This document shows positions 24,596 to 34,200 of a DNA stretch of 64,000 nucleotides, in pieces. The stretch is from Flagellimonas oceani (lineage in GTDB: Bacteria; Bacteroidota; Bacteroidia; Flavobacteriales; Flavobacteriaceae). Within the stretch, counting starts at the first letter, position 1. Every line of letters starts with the position of its first letter. The stretch covers positions 786,501 through 850,500 of the forward strand of contig NZ_CP049616.1 of the NCBI RefSeq assembly GCF_011068285.1. The letters run 5' to 3'. The position numbers and the translations under genes are program-made. The notes beneath the pieces are model-generated. The model was given only the letters and a program-made list of their open reading frames with translations. It did not search any database and was not told the origin of the DNA.

Positions 24596-24940
24596 ATGAG
24601 TACAATTAAGAATCATGTGCAGTTGATCGGAAATGTTGGGCAAGACCCGACCATTACAAATCTTGAAAGCGGTAAGAAAGTTGCCCGCTTGTCATTGGCC
24701 ACCAATGAGAACTACAAGAACGGCAAGGGCGAAAAACAGACGGACACCAATTGGCATACCGTTGTCGCTTGGGGAAAGGTTGCCGACATCATCGAAAAGT
24801 TCGTAGGCAAGGGCAAGGAAATTGGCATTGTGGGCAAGTTAAAGACCCGAACCTATACCATGGACGATGGCAACCAACGCTATGTGACCGAAGTGGTGGC
24901 AAACGAAATTCTCTTGCTCAACGGAAGACCCAACAAATAA
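24596..24940 (+). CDS. ssb: Single-stranded DNA-binding protein
   Basis: This 114-residue OB-fold protein starts MSTIKNHVQLIGNVGQDPTI and carries the SSB core (NWHTVVAWGKVADIIEKFVGKG, IVGKLKTRTYTMDDGNQRY). It lacks the long acidic tail of housekeeping SSB, as is usual for element-borne copies that coat transferred single strands. The start is the ATG at 24596; the upstream in-frame sequence belongs to the structured intergenic region. A hairpin (24552-24579) lies just before the start, and a strong terminator follows. Confidence 0.95.
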   Translation: MSTIKNHVQLIGNVGQDPTITNLESGKKVARLSLATNENYKNGKGEKQTDTNWHTVVAWGKVADIIEKFVGKGKEIGIVGKLKTRTYTMDDGNQRYVTEVVANEILLLNGRPNK

Positions 24941-24952
24941 TACTTAAAAATT

Positions 24953-24991
24953 AAAGAGGGCATCACCCGCAAAAGTTCTGCCCTCTTTTTT
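24953..24991 (+). terminator. Intrinsic terminator after ssb
   Basis: AAAGAGGGCA pairs with TGCCCTCTTT around 16 bases and continues into a run of T's. Confidence 0.9.
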
Positions 24992-25018
24992 CATTATTAA
25001 TCTGTAAAGAAAATAACA

Positions 25019-25468
25019 ATGAAGGACAAAGTTAACGAAATAAGAATCAGCTACAAAGAACGCATCCCCGCTTCCTTTTGGTACAGGATACAATCGTCCC
25101 AAGATGCTGCCGAACTCCTTTTCGAGCATTGGGACAAGGATACCATAGGATTACAGGAAACCTTTAAGGTACTGCTATTGAACAATGCCAATAAGGTCAA
25201 GGGCATCTATGAACTTTCAAAAGGGGGCATATCGGGAACATTGGTAGATCTGCGCATCCTTTTCGCAGTGGTGTTAAAATCCTTGAGTGTCGGGATCGTA
25301 TTATCCCACTGCCATCCCTCAGGTCAATTAAAGCCAAGTGAATCGGATAGAAGCATCACCAAAAGGATCAGGAAGGCCGCCGAGCTTTTCGATATCAGGG
25401 TACTCGACCATTTGATCATAACGCCCAATGGCGACTATTACAGTTTTGCAGACAATGAGATCCTATAA
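25019..25468 (+). CDS. RadC-like JAB-domain protein
   Basis: This 149-residue protein contains the JAMM/MPN+ metal motif of the RadC family, LSHCHPSGQLKPSESD, near residues 98-113. A C-terminal segment, VLDHLIITPNGDYYSFAD, also follows the family. It lacks the helix-hairpin-helix N-terminus of chromosomal RadC. Such short forms are common next to ssb on Bacteroidetes conjugative elements. The role is unclear; a peptidase or DNA-processing function has been proposed for the family. Confidence 0.88.
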   Translation: MKDKVNEIRISYKERIPASFWYRIQSSQDAAELLFEHWDKDTIGLQETFKVLLLNNANKVKGIYELSKGGISGTLVDLRILFAVVLKSLSVGIVLSHCHPSGQLKPSESDRSITKRIRKAAELFDIRVLDHLIITPNGDYYSFADNEIL

Positions 25469-25479
25469 GTCCCCTTGCC

Positions 25480-25677
25480 ATGATAGAACCCGATTATAAC
25501 AATCTGGACAAGGAGACCCAATCCTATCTCCATTCCCTTTCCAAAAAGGACGTGGAACGGCGATTTGGGAGGCAACTTTGGGAATATGCCCTGAAGCATC
25601 GATTGGACTATGACGAACTGGTCGAAGAGGAAACCATACGAAATCTATACAATTACAAGTATGTTTTCAATATCTAA
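25480..25677 (+). CDS. Small hypothetical protein downstream of the RadC-like gene
   Basis: A 65-residue, acidic, helical protein (MIEPDYNNLDKETQSYLHSL, then LWEYALKHRLDYDELVEEET). It starts 11 bases after the RadC-like stop and is followed by a terminator, so the two form a small operon. No family recognised. Confidence 0.55.
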   Translation: MIEPDYNNLDKETQSYLHSLSKKDVERRFGRQLWEYALKHRLDYDELVEEETIRNLYNYKYVFNI

Positions 25678-25694
25678 AACATCAAAACACACCA

Positions 25695-25724
25695 AAAAGG
25701 CCCATTGATTATGATGGGCTTTTT
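25695..25724 (+). terminator. Intrinsic terminator
   Basis: GCCCAT and ATGGGC pair around eight bases and are followed by TTTTTC; A's before the stem make it usable in both directions. Confidence 0.75.
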
Positions 25725-25781
25725 CTATGTGAAAATCCTTTATTTGTATACCTTTATATGGCTGTAGAACAGTAATTTAAA

Positions 25782-25825
25782 TACGGTCGGTTCCTTATTC
25801 GGATTTGACTTTCCACTTGACCGTA
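25782..25825 (+). promoter_or_regulatory. Conserved inverted repeat upstream of oriT, ICE-1 copy
   Basis: TACGGTC and GACCGTA flank 30 bases that contain GATTTGACTTTCCA. ICE-2 has the same arrangement at 62760-62802 (GTACGG / CCGTAC around GATTTGACTTTCCA). Conservation in two elements whose coding genes have diverged implies function, perhaps a promoter/operator or a relaxosome-protein site. Confidence 0.6.
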
Positions 25826-25883
25826 ACATCAGTTTTTAAATAAAAAGCAACTGGTACATAAACCAGGTTGTTCGGAAATTTTG

Positions 25884-25938
25884 GTCCCTGCGGGACGAAA
25901 ATCGAAAAGCAAGAGGGTAACACGTTTCACGGTGTTAC
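25884..25938 (+). other. oriT: Candidate origin of transfer (oriT), ICE-1
   Basis: A hairpin GTCCC-TGC-GGGAC is followed after 11 bases by AGCAAGAGGGT (25908-25918). A second hairpin, GTAACAC / GTGTTAC around eight bases (25917-25938), overlaps it. It lies 130 bases before bfmA and the relaxase gene. ICE-2 has the same three parts in the same place with a different second stem sequence. Paired hairpins with a conserved single-stranded motif between them are typical of nic regions. Confidence 0.65.
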
Positions 25939-26067
25939 GGATTTGATTTGTTTGCGCAATACCTTGTTGCACAAGGGATTGAAAGGTTTTGGGAAAGACA
26001 GGCCGATAGTGGTTTTTATGAAAAAAGGCCCAAAGGCCAATAAAACAGGTGGATTTTTTATGAAAAA

Positions 26068-26667
26068 ATGGACAGAGGATATGAAAAAGAGGGATTTGCG
26101 GGATTTCGGATAAAGACATCCGTGGCAAAGCGTTTCAGGAGGTTCTGTAAGCGGTTCGGAAGGTCACAATCGATGACCCTGTTGGCCATGCTGGATTTTT
26201 TCGAGGTGAACGAGCTGTCCCCCACCGACCGATTGGGCGAGACGGTATCAAGTCTGAAACATCAGATCAAGCGACGTTTCAATGCTGTCATCGCGATCAT
26301 CCGTGACATAGAAAAGAACCAGACCAAGCCCACAACGGCCATGCTCCAACGATTGTTCGAGGAAGCTGCCGAAGAAGAAAGGGAAGAAGACTATGGTTTT
26401 GGTACCCCGCAGTTGATGGACGAGAACGAGGAACTGGCCCATTATAGGGAGTCCTATTCCATCATCTTAAGGGAACATGGGATACTGAAGGGCGAACTGG
26501 AGCAAGTATTGGAAAGGGCCACCTATATAAAAAGCACTTTTGGCAACGGCCATGTAAGGCTGGATATGACCAAGGAGGAGTTTCAACAATTTAAACAACG
26601 ATTAGATCATGTACATCACGATAACCCCACAGAAATTGGGCGGGAGCTACCTTCAAAGCGCTTCTGA
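26068..26667 (+). CDS. bfmA: BfmA/BtgA-family mobilisation accessory protein
   Basis: The 199-residue protein begins with a ribbon-helix-helix-like DNA-binding segment (IKTSVAKRFRRFCKRFGRSQSM, then TLLAMLDFF). Helical and coiled-coil parts follow (QIKRRFNAVIAIIRDIEK, about 70-95, and a second near 140-165). This is the layout of BfmA/BtgA proteins, which bind oriT and help the relaxase. The ICE-2 homologue at 63101 shares this layout. Its last 59 bases overlap the relaxase gene. It lies directly after the candidate oriT. Confidence 0.85.
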   Translation: MDRGYEKEGFAGFRIKTSVAKRFRRFCKRFGRSQSMTLLAMLDFFEVNELSPTDRLGETVSSLKHQIKRRFNAVIAIIRDIEKNQTKPTTAMLQRLFEEAAEEEREEDYGFGTPQLMDENEELAHYRESYSIILREHGILKGELEQVLERATYIKSTFGNGHVRLDMTKEEFQQFKQRLDHVHHDNPTEIGRELPSKRF

Positions 26668-27643
26668 TTTTGTGGCCTATCTGGAAAAGGAGAACAAGGG
26701 CAAGGAACTGGAGGAGCAGGAACATTTCTTCGACCAATACGGAGAGGGAATATCCCCAAGAGAGGTCATAAGGGATATTGATGGAAATACCGCAAAGCTC
26801 AAGAAGAAAGAGCCCAGGTTCTATTCCATCACGGTCAATCCGAGCCGAAGGGAGCTAAAGCATTTACAAGATCACCCGAGGGATTTGAAGACATACACCA
26901 GGAAACTCATGAAGGAGTATGCCAAATCCTTCCACCGTGAAATCGATGGGAGAAAGGTAAACGTCAACGATATTGTCTACTATGCCAAGATAGAGCACCA
27001 ACGCACCTACAAGGGCAATGACAGGGCCATCAGGGAAAACGCCCCCTATTCCGCCAAGATCGCCCGATTGAGAAACGAAATCCAACAAATCGAGCAAGGG
27101 AAATTGAACGGGAGCGTCAAAAGGAAACGGGAAGAGATCGAACGGTTGGAAGCAACGGCCCCGCACCGATTGAACGGCAGGCGCATAACCCAGGGCATGG
27201 CCAAGGAGGGTTCCCAGGCCCACATCCATATCATCGTGAGCCGTAAGGACAGGTCGAACCGGTACAGCCTTTCCCCGGGCAGCAAGTACAAAGCCTCTGA
27301 AGTTAAGATGAACGGCAAGACCGTGAAACGGGGCTTTGACCGGAACCGTTTCTTTGAAAGCTCCGAAAGACTGTTCGATGCACAATTCCGATATAAGCGC
27401 AACTATGTCGAGACCTATAGGGCCAGAAAAACATTGGTCAAACATCCCCCGACCTATTTTGCCAACCTTATGGGACTGCCCGCCAATGAAAGGTCGGCCG
27501 CATTCAAGCTATTGGCAAAAACAGGGATAAATATCCCCTTGGCCAATATTCCGACCAACAAGGCACAACTGGCCTACAAACTTTTCAAGCAACTGAAAAA
27601 GGGCATCGATAGGGGAATCCGATCCGGTTCCATAGGCATATGA
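26609..27643 (+). CDS. mobB: Relaxase, MobB/DUF5712-like
   Basis: The 344-residue protein should nick oriT and lead the strand into the recipient. The start (MYITITPQKLGGSYLQSASD) matches the MobB-like group. The early segment YLEKENKGKELEEQEHFFDQ and RFYSITVNPSRRELK follow the family. The HUH-type motif QAHIHIIVSRKD places His205 and His207. Candidate nucleophile tyrosines include those in DIVYYAKIEHQRTY. It overlaps bfmA at its start and the coupling-protein gene by four bases at its end, so the three are one operon. Confidence 0.88.
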   Translation: MYITITPQKLGGSYLQSASDFVAYLEKENKGKELEEQEHFFDQYGEGISPREVIRDIDGNTAKLKKKEPRFYSITVNPSRRELKHLQDHPRDLKTYTRKLMKEYAKSFHREIDGRKVNVNDIVYYAKIEHQRTYKGNDRAIRENAPYSAKIARLRNEIQQIEQGKLNGSVKRKREEIERLEATAPHRLNGRRITQGMAKEGSQAHIHIIVSRKDRSNRYSLSPGSKYKASEVKMNGKTVKRGFDRNRFFESSERLFDAQFRYKRNYVETYRARKTLVKHPPTYFANLMGLPANERSAAFKLLAKTGINIPLANIPTNKAQLAYKLFKQLKKGIDRGIRSGSIGI

Positions 27644-29082
27644 ACTGGGAATGGCCACATATCATCCTTTACATCATCGTTCCAATGTTGGCATTGGCCG
27701 TCGTCATTTTCGTTTATTTGGTTCCCGAGACGGGGAACAGAATCCCAAAACGGTACCAGGTCCGTTTCAGGTTAAGTAACGGCAGGTTCAAGATCGACAA
27801 TCTGAGAAGGGGGATTTCCATCATAGGGAGTGCCGGAAGTGGTAAGACCGAGAGTGTGGTCTATAATCTGTTACAGCATTTTTCCCAATATGGTTTCTGT
27901 GGTGTCATCCATGACTACAAGGATTTTGAACTGACCGAGATGGCATATCCACTTTTCAGGGGGAAAACCGTCAAGTTCCATACCATCGCCTTTGATGAGA
28001 TCCATTGTCGGGTCAATCCCATAGCCCCACGATATTTGCCGAATGAGGAAAGTGTCAATGAGATTTCAAGGGTGTTGATGGATAACCTCCTGGAGCGGAA
28101 CCTTTCGGAAAATTCGGGAAGCTCCAGGTTCTTTGCCGATGCGGTAGAGGGCTTGTTGAGCGGGTTGATCTGGAAAATGAAAACGGCCTACCGTGAACAA
28201 TGTACCCTCCCCCATATCATTGCCCTGTACCAGCTCATGGATACCAAAAAGCTGGTGGCCTTCCTAAAGTCGGATCGTACCTCCCATGCCATGGCCAGTG
28301 CCTTTATCAATGGCATCGGGTCTGAAAAGCAGACCGCCGGGGTCAAGAGTACCCTGGCCAATGCCTTTAAAAAGATAAGCTCCAAAAAGCTGTTCTATGT
28401 ACTGTCCCGGGACGAAGTGCCATTGGACATCAATAACCCCGATGATCCATCGGTCATTTCCCTTGTGAACGATCCACAATATGAAACGGTCTATTCCCCC
28501 ATTATAGCGACCATCATACATACGGTCATCAAGCAAATGAGCATTAGGGACCGGAACCATTCCTTTTTGCTGATGGAAGAGGCCCCGACCCTTAAACTGC
28601 CCAATATGCACCGTATTCCCGCAACGTTGAGGAGCTATGACATTGCCACGGTCTATGTGATGCAGGACAAGGTACAGAACGATATGCTCTATGGGGACAG
28701 GGCGAGCAAGGCCATTTTGAGCAATCTTTCCTATCAGTTTTTCGGGAAGGTCAACGACCCGGATACCGCCAAATACTATGAACGGTTCTTTGAGATCGTG
28801 AAGGACCCGACCCGGAGTGTGAGCAAAGGGACCGGGCTTTCATGGGAGGCACGCATTACCAAAGGGGAAAGGGAAGTGCCCAAACGTAGGGCCGAGACTT
28901 TCTTTCGGTTAAAACAGGGGGAGTTTATTGCCTTTGCGGATGGGAAGGACAGGAGAACACAATTTAGATTGCAGGCTATTGAAAAGGAACTCCCCAAAAA
29001 GCCAGGACGGTATTCAAAGATGGAATTAAAAATGAATTTTGAAAGAGTTTATAGGGAAGTGGAATTAATTTTTAAGAAATAA
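27640..29082 (+). CDS. mobC: Type IV coupling protein, TraG/VirD4-like (MobC)
   Basis: This ATPase links the relaxosome to the secretion channel. An N-terminal membrane segment (ILYIIVPMLALAVVIFVYLV, about 9-28) anchors it. Walker A is GSAGSGKT at 63-70, and Walker B lies near 308-315 (FLLMEEAP). The 480 residues are on the short side for VirD4 proteins but match Bacteroidetes MobC. The start overlaps the relaxase stop (ATGA). The convergent sigma-factor gene ends 18 bases away, which marks where the PUL cargo was inserted. Confidence 0.9.
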   Translation: MNWEWPHIILYIIVPMLALAVVIFVYLVPETGNRIPKRYQVRFRLSNGRFKIDNLRRGISIIGSAGSGKTESVVYNLLQHFSQYGFCGVIHDYKDFELTEMAYPLFRGKTVKFHTIAFDEIHCRVNPIAPRYLPNEESVNEISRVLMDNLLERNLSENSGSSRFFADAVEGLLSGLIWKMKTAYREQCTLPHIIALYQLMDTKKLVAFLKSDRTSHAMASAFINGIGSEKQTAGVKSTLANAFKKISSKKLFYVLSRDEVPLDINNPDDPSVISLVNDPQYETVYSPIIATIIHTVIKQMSIRDRNHSFLLMEEAPTLKLPNMHRIPATLRSYDIATVYVMQDKVQNDMLYGDRASKAILSNLSYQFFGKVNDPDTAKYYERFFEIVKDPTRSVSKGTGLSWEARITKGEREVPKRRAETFFRLKQGEFIAFADGKDRRTQFRLQAIEKELPKKPGRYSKMELKMNFERVYREVELIFKK

Positions 29083-29100
29083 AATACAAATACAGGGAAA

Positions 29101-29706
29101 CTATTCCGCCCTGAGGTTTTGCCGAAATCCGAACAATAAAAAAAGGATTATATCTGTCTTGTTCCCTACATTTTCACGAATTTTTGAAAAAGCGATGTTG
29201 ATATGCCGTTCGATGGTATTTTTGGAAATATTCAAATATTCCGCAATTTCAATATTGGTCAACCCCTCTTTTTTGCTCAAAAGAAAAACCTCTTTACACT
29301 TAGGAGGCAATTCTTGTATAGCTTCCCTGACCAAACCAATCAATTTTTCTAAAGCATCTTCATCTTTATCCTCAACGATTCGCCCCAATTCTTCAATGTA
29401 TTTTTTCTCAAGAGCAGTAACTGATTGGTTCCTCTTGTATTCATTTATACAAGCATTATAAACCGATTTGTACAAATAGCTTTTAATAGAAAAATTGGTT
29501 TTCAAATTGTCGCGTCTTTCCCAGACCTTTATGAAGACGTTTTGTACAATATCTTCTGAAGCAGGGATATCGTTCATCAAACTGTTGGCGTACAAGCACA
29601 GCTTATGGTTATAAGTATCTACTAAATATGCATAAGCATTGGTATCCCCATTTTTTAAATAGCGAATTAAATCAGAATTATTGTTACAGTTATCTTTCAT
29701 GGTCAA
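29101..29706 (-). CDS. ECF-type RNA polymerase sigma factor
   Basis: A 201-residue sigma-70 family protein. Region 2 is seen in DTYNHKLCLYANSLMNDIPA, then EDIVQNVFIKVWERRDNL. Region 4 (ELPPKCKEVFLLSKKEGLTN, then IEIAEYLNISKNTIERHI) is near residues 133-180. It is divergent from the FecR-type anti-sigma gene 217 bases away, the usual pairing that controls a SusC/SusD locus. It should switch on the SusC operon when the TonB-dependent transporter senses its glycan. Confidence 0.92.
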   Translation of the reverse strand: MTMKDNCNNNSDLIRYLKNGDTNAYAYLVDTYNHKLCLYANSLMNDIPASEDIVQNVFIKVWERRDNLKTNFSIKSYLYKSVYNACINEYKRNQSVTALEKKYIEELGRIVEDKDEDALEKLIGLVREAIQELPPKCKEVFLLSKKEGLTNIEIAEYLNISKNTIERHINIAFSKIRENVGNKTDIILFLLFGFRQNLRAE

Positions 29707-29923
29707 GACCGGATAATTCTATCTAGTTTGGTTAACTAACTCATAAAAAATGGTATACCCATAAATGTAATACTTAATCAATAATGCATTGTTAACCTTC
29801 CAAATGTAGGAATTTGAACCAAATGTGAAAAAAATACTGCCAAAATATTAAAAAAAATGTCTAAAACTTGGTGGTATGATAAAATGACTTTGTACTAAGT
29901 ATAGTGATTTTGTTTAATCCAAG

Positions 29924-31069
29924 ATGAAGAGCGCAGAAAAACTCATTATAAAATATCTGAATAATTCCATTTCAAAAAAAGAGTGGGATAAACTGAACTC
30001 GTGGTTTGAGAAATCTGGAGACAAAAAACTTTTTAACGAGTATATAAAGATCAATTACGTAATCGAAGATATAATGAGTGAATTCAATACAGAGAAAACC
30101 AAAAAAACTTTATTGGAAATAATAAAAAAGGATAAACGCTCCTTGATCGTCATGAAGATTACCAAATATTTAAAGTATGCAGCTGTTGTAGTGATACTTT
30201 TGGGTAGCGGATATTTTTTTCAACGAGATTTTTTTTCGAACAAAACTGAAAATATAGCTTTCCCCAGTGAAGACGTAATTACCTTAGAGCTTGAGAATGG
30301 AAATCTTGAGGTGCTTTCTGAAGGTGGGGCCACGGAGATAATAAATGCTCAAGGTGAGGTAATAGGAACACAAAAAGGTAATCGACTGACTTACAATAAA
30401 GCTCCTATTGAATCAGAAGAATTGGTTTATAATCAATTGACGGTTCCATTTGGAAAACGATTTGAACTTGAGTTGTCAGATGGATCTATTGTTCATCTCA
30501 ATGCGGGAACATCTTTAAAATATCCAATCAGTTTTTTAAAAGAAGGTGAAAGAGAGGTTTTCTTGGTAGGGGAAGCTTTTTTGCATGTGGCCAAAGATTC
30601 AAAACGTCCTTTCACGGTCAGCACTTCCGATAACTTTGAGATTCAGGTTTTGGGTACCAGGTTCAATGTTTCTAATTATCCTGAAGATATAACAACAGAA
30701 GTTGTTTTGGTTGAAGGTTCGGTGGGTCTGCAAACAGACAAGAAAAGTGAAGGCATTATTCTTGAGCCGGGTTTTAAAGGAAGTTTTGATAGGCAACAAG
30801 GAAATATTGTCACAAAACCTGTAATAACCGATGTGTATACCTCATGGATGAAGGGAGAGCTGGTTTTCAGGAGAATGAGTTTAGAGAATATCTTAAAGAA
30901 ATTGGAAAGGCATTACAATATTACCATTGTAAATCAAAATTTAAAATATTCCAAAAAAAAATTCAATGCCAATTTTGGTGATGAACCCTTAGAGGTGGTA
31001 TTGAACTATTTTAAGAATACCTACGGTATAAACTACACCATTAATGCCGATAAAGTCATACTTAAATAA
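29924..31069 (+). CDS. FecR-family anti-sigma factor
   Basis: The 381-residue protein has a cytoplasmic N-terminus of about 80 residues, one membrane segment (YLKYAAVVVILLGSGYFF, about 83-100) and a periplasmic FecR domain. That domain includes FGKRFELELSDGSIVHLNAG and LVGEAFLHVAKDSKRPFTV. The C-terminal DUF4974-like part contains KLERHYNITIVNQ. It would hold the divergent sigma factor inactive until contacted by the SusC-like protein's STN domain. Confidence 0.93.
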   Translation: MKSAEKLIIKYLNNSISKKEWDKLNSWFEKSGDKKLFNEYIKINYVIEDIMSEFNTEKTKKTLLEIIKKDKRSLIVMKITKYLKYAAVVVILLGSGYFFQRDFFSNKTENIAFPSEDVITLELENGNLEVLSEGGATEIINAQGEVIGTQKGNRLTYNKAPIESEELVYNQLTVPFGKRFELELSDGSIVHLNAGTSLKYPISFLKEGEREVFLVGEAFLHVAKDSKRPFTVSTSDNFEIQVLGTRFNVSNYPEDITTEVVLVEGSVGLQTDKKSEGIILEPGFKGSFDRQQGNIVTKPVITDVYTSWMKGELVFRRMSLENILKKLERHYNITIVNQNLKYSKKKFNANFGDEPLEVVLNYFKNTYGINYTINADKVILK

Positions 31070-31147
31070 CCAAACTAAACCAAAGCGCCAATGAAATAAA
31101 CAACTGAATTATGAAATAAGGTCTATTGTTCATTTTTTCAAAAGAAA

Positions 31148-31179
31148 AATCGGAAAATGCGCGAACATTTCCCGATTTG
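31148..31179 (+). other. Hairpin in the susC leader
   Basis: AAATCGGAAAA and TTTCCCGATTT pair with one bulge around about ten bases, between fecR and susC. There is no T-run. It could stabilise or regulate the susC mRNA. Confidence 0.4.
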
Positions 31180-31228
31180 GATAAAGTGATTAGACCAAAG
31201 TTTAACCACATTAATACACTATAAAATT

Positions 31229-34200
31229 ATGAAAAATCTTCTGAAACGAACGAAGGGTCAAACTTCGTTGTTCAATTTTGATTTAAAGATGAAACTTAGT
31301 GCCCTCTTATTGTTGACAGGTCTTTTTGCATTGCATGCAAATGAAGGTTATTCTCAAAGAACCAAGGTCACTCTTGACATGAACAATATTACCATCGAGC
31401 GGTTTATTGATGAAATTGAAGATAAAACAGAATTTAGGTTTTTTTATCTTCTTGAAGATGTCGATTTAAAAAGAACTGTATCGGTAAAAGCAAAAAGGGA
31501 AAAAGTAAATTCTGTATTGGATCGGGTATTTGCGGGAACAAAGACAACATACCAAATTGACGACCGGCAAATATCGCTTGTAAAACGGATACAATCAGAA
31601 ACGAAAGTCAAGGAACAGGCTCAAAAAGCTGTTCAGGGAAAAGTCAATGATGAAAATGGAACACCCCTACCCGGTGCGAATATTTTAGAGAAAGGTACGA
31701 CCAATGGAACCCAAACAGATTTTGACGGAAATTTTACTATAAATGTAGCGGATGAAAACGCGACTTTGGTGGTGTCTTATCTGGGCTTTACCACGAAAGA
31801 GATTGCCCTTAATGGCCAAACCTCTGTTGAAGTTAGTTTGGCGGAGGATTCCGCCAAATTGGATGAAGTGGTAATAATAGGTTATGGGAGTGTTAAGAAA
31901 AGTGATCTGACCGGTGCGGTGAGTTCCATACGTGGAGATAAATTAAATACCGACTCACAGGCATCGGTTGATCAAATAATTCAAGGAAGAATCCCTGGTG
32001 TGCAGGTTACACAATCCAGTGCTGAACCGGGAGGGAATTTTTCCATTCGGATAAGGGGAACCAATTCCATTACCGCGGGAAATGAACCCCTGTATGTTAT
32101 AGACGGACTTCCAGGTGCCAACCCGGGAAATTCTTTGAACCCCTCTGATATTCAATCAATAGAAGTATTAAAAGATGCTTCAGCAACAGCTATTTATGGG
32201 GCCAGAGGCTCAAATGGGGTTATTTTGATTACTACCAAAAAAGGCCGGAAAGATACCAAACTGGAAATTAATTACAATACTTCTATAGCCTTTCAGTCAG
32301 CTGCAAAGAAACTGGATTTAATGAATGCGCAAGAGTACATGTCTTTTTACAATGATGTACATGTAGACAGGGGCAATGAGCCTCCATTTAGTCAAGAAGA
32401 TATTGTGGCAATAGGTCGGGGAACGAACTGGCAGGATGAGATATTGCGATCGGCCCCGATTTATGAGCACCGCCTTTCACTATCCGGAGGTTCCAGTGAT
32501 ACCCAATATTATTTATCATTGAATTATTTTGATCAAGATGGAATTGTCATCAATTCAGGGTTCAAAAGATTATCAGGAAGGCTAAACCTTACACATTCCA
32601 TTGGAGAAAAATTAAAGGTAGGTTTTAACTTGAACACCAGTTCTGAGCAAGAAAATTTGATTCCATTGGGACTTGGGGTCAATGCCGAGGCAGGAACCAT
32701 TGCCACTTCTTTGCAATTGCCACCGACCTTACCGGTATTCGATGAGAATGGAAATTTTTCCATCAGTTTGCAGGATTTAAGTAATTCCGTTGCCCAGGCC
32801 AAGACCATTGATGAACTTGTAAAAACTACACGCGTCTATGGAAATGCCTTTGTCGAATACGAATTGATCAAAGATTTAAAAACAAAGATCAATGTTGGAT
32901 ACGATCAAAGTTTATTGCGCGGTGATTTATTTATGGACACCCAAACCCAAAGAGGAGTACTCGATGAAGGTAGGGCTACCCGGAATTTTGAGGAGAGCAG
33001 TAGTTATTTGTTTGAATTTACCGCCGATTATAATTTGGCATTTGATGATGGGAAACACAAAGTGAATCTTCTTGGGGGATATTCTTTTCAAGAATTTGAA
33101 AACTCTGATTTTTTTGCCGCAGCTCAAAACTTTCCAACAAACTCATTTGGTTCAAATAATTTGGGAGCAGGGGATCCCACTAAATTTGATGTAGGCTCTT
33201 TTAAAAGTGAAAATACCATTGTTTCCGGTTTCGGAAGGATAAACTACAATTTCGACGATAGATATTTGTTGTCCGGTTCATTTAGGGCAGATGGATCATC
33301 AAGGTTTGGAGAGAACAACAAGTTTGCCTATTTCCCATCTGGGGCCATAGCGTGGAATATTTCCAATGAATCGTTCTATCCCGAAACCAGCCTTATATCC
33401 AATCTAAAGCTTAGGGCAAGTTATGGGGAAAGTGGTAACCAGGAAATTGCGAATGGAAGATCGTTGACCCTTTTGGGGTCTGGTCCAATTGCCGTATTGG
33501 ATGGTACTGAATTCCAGTCCATTGCTCCAATTCAATTGGCTAACCCAAATCTTAAATGGGAAACAACACAATCATTTAATGCTGGAATCGATTTTGGGCT
33601 TTTTGATGGACGAATATCCGGTACGATAGAATATTTTCGTAATAACACCAGAGATTTATTGCTTTTGTTGCCAATTCCAACAACATCAGGTTTTTCCAAT
33701 TCATTGCAGAATGTTGGAGATACAAGAAATAGTGGTTTTGAATTTAATATCACATCCCGGAACTTTCAAGGAGAAAATTTTAGCTGGACAACGGATTTGA
33801 ATTTTGCGACTTTAAAGAACGAAGTCACAAACCTAGGTGAACTACCCAGAATACTTCAAGGAGAAGAAAGGTTTATGACAGAATTTACACTGTTGGAAGT
33901 GGGCAAGCCTATTAATTCATATTATGGTTATGTATTTGATGGTGTATTTCAGAACCAACAAGAAGTAGACACCTCACCAAGTCAAGCGAATGCAGCACCG
34001 GGATCCAGAAAGTTTAGGGACATTAATGGTGACGGGGCAATAGATGTTGAAGACAGAACTGTCTTGGGCGACCCATTTCCCGATATAACATTGGGATTGA
34101 ACAATTCGCTCAACTATAAAGGATTTACCTTTGACTTCTTCCTGGAAGGGAAATTTGGTTTTGAATTGGCCAATTTTACCAATTTGGATTCTGAAAATCC

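Larger units (their letters stand above)
25678..26067. other. Intergenic region with terminator and candidate oriT
   Basis: I see no convincing gene in this stretch; a frame at 25868-26113 runs through the oriT hairpins and overlaps bfmA. It holds a terminator (25695-25724), a spaced inverted repeat around TTTGACTTTCC (25782-25825) and the candidate oriT (25884-25938). The equivalent gap in ICE-2 (62598-63100) has the same series of motifs. Confidence 0.7.

Noticed and set aside
25868..26113. Open frame of 81 codons upstream of bfmA
   Set aside because: It runs through the oriT hairpins and overlaps bfmA in another frame; the ICE-2 counterpart does not preserve it.
26864..27445. Minus-strand frame of 193 codons inside the relaxase gene
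   Set aside because: Antisense to the relaxase including its HUH motif; a shadow caused by base composition.
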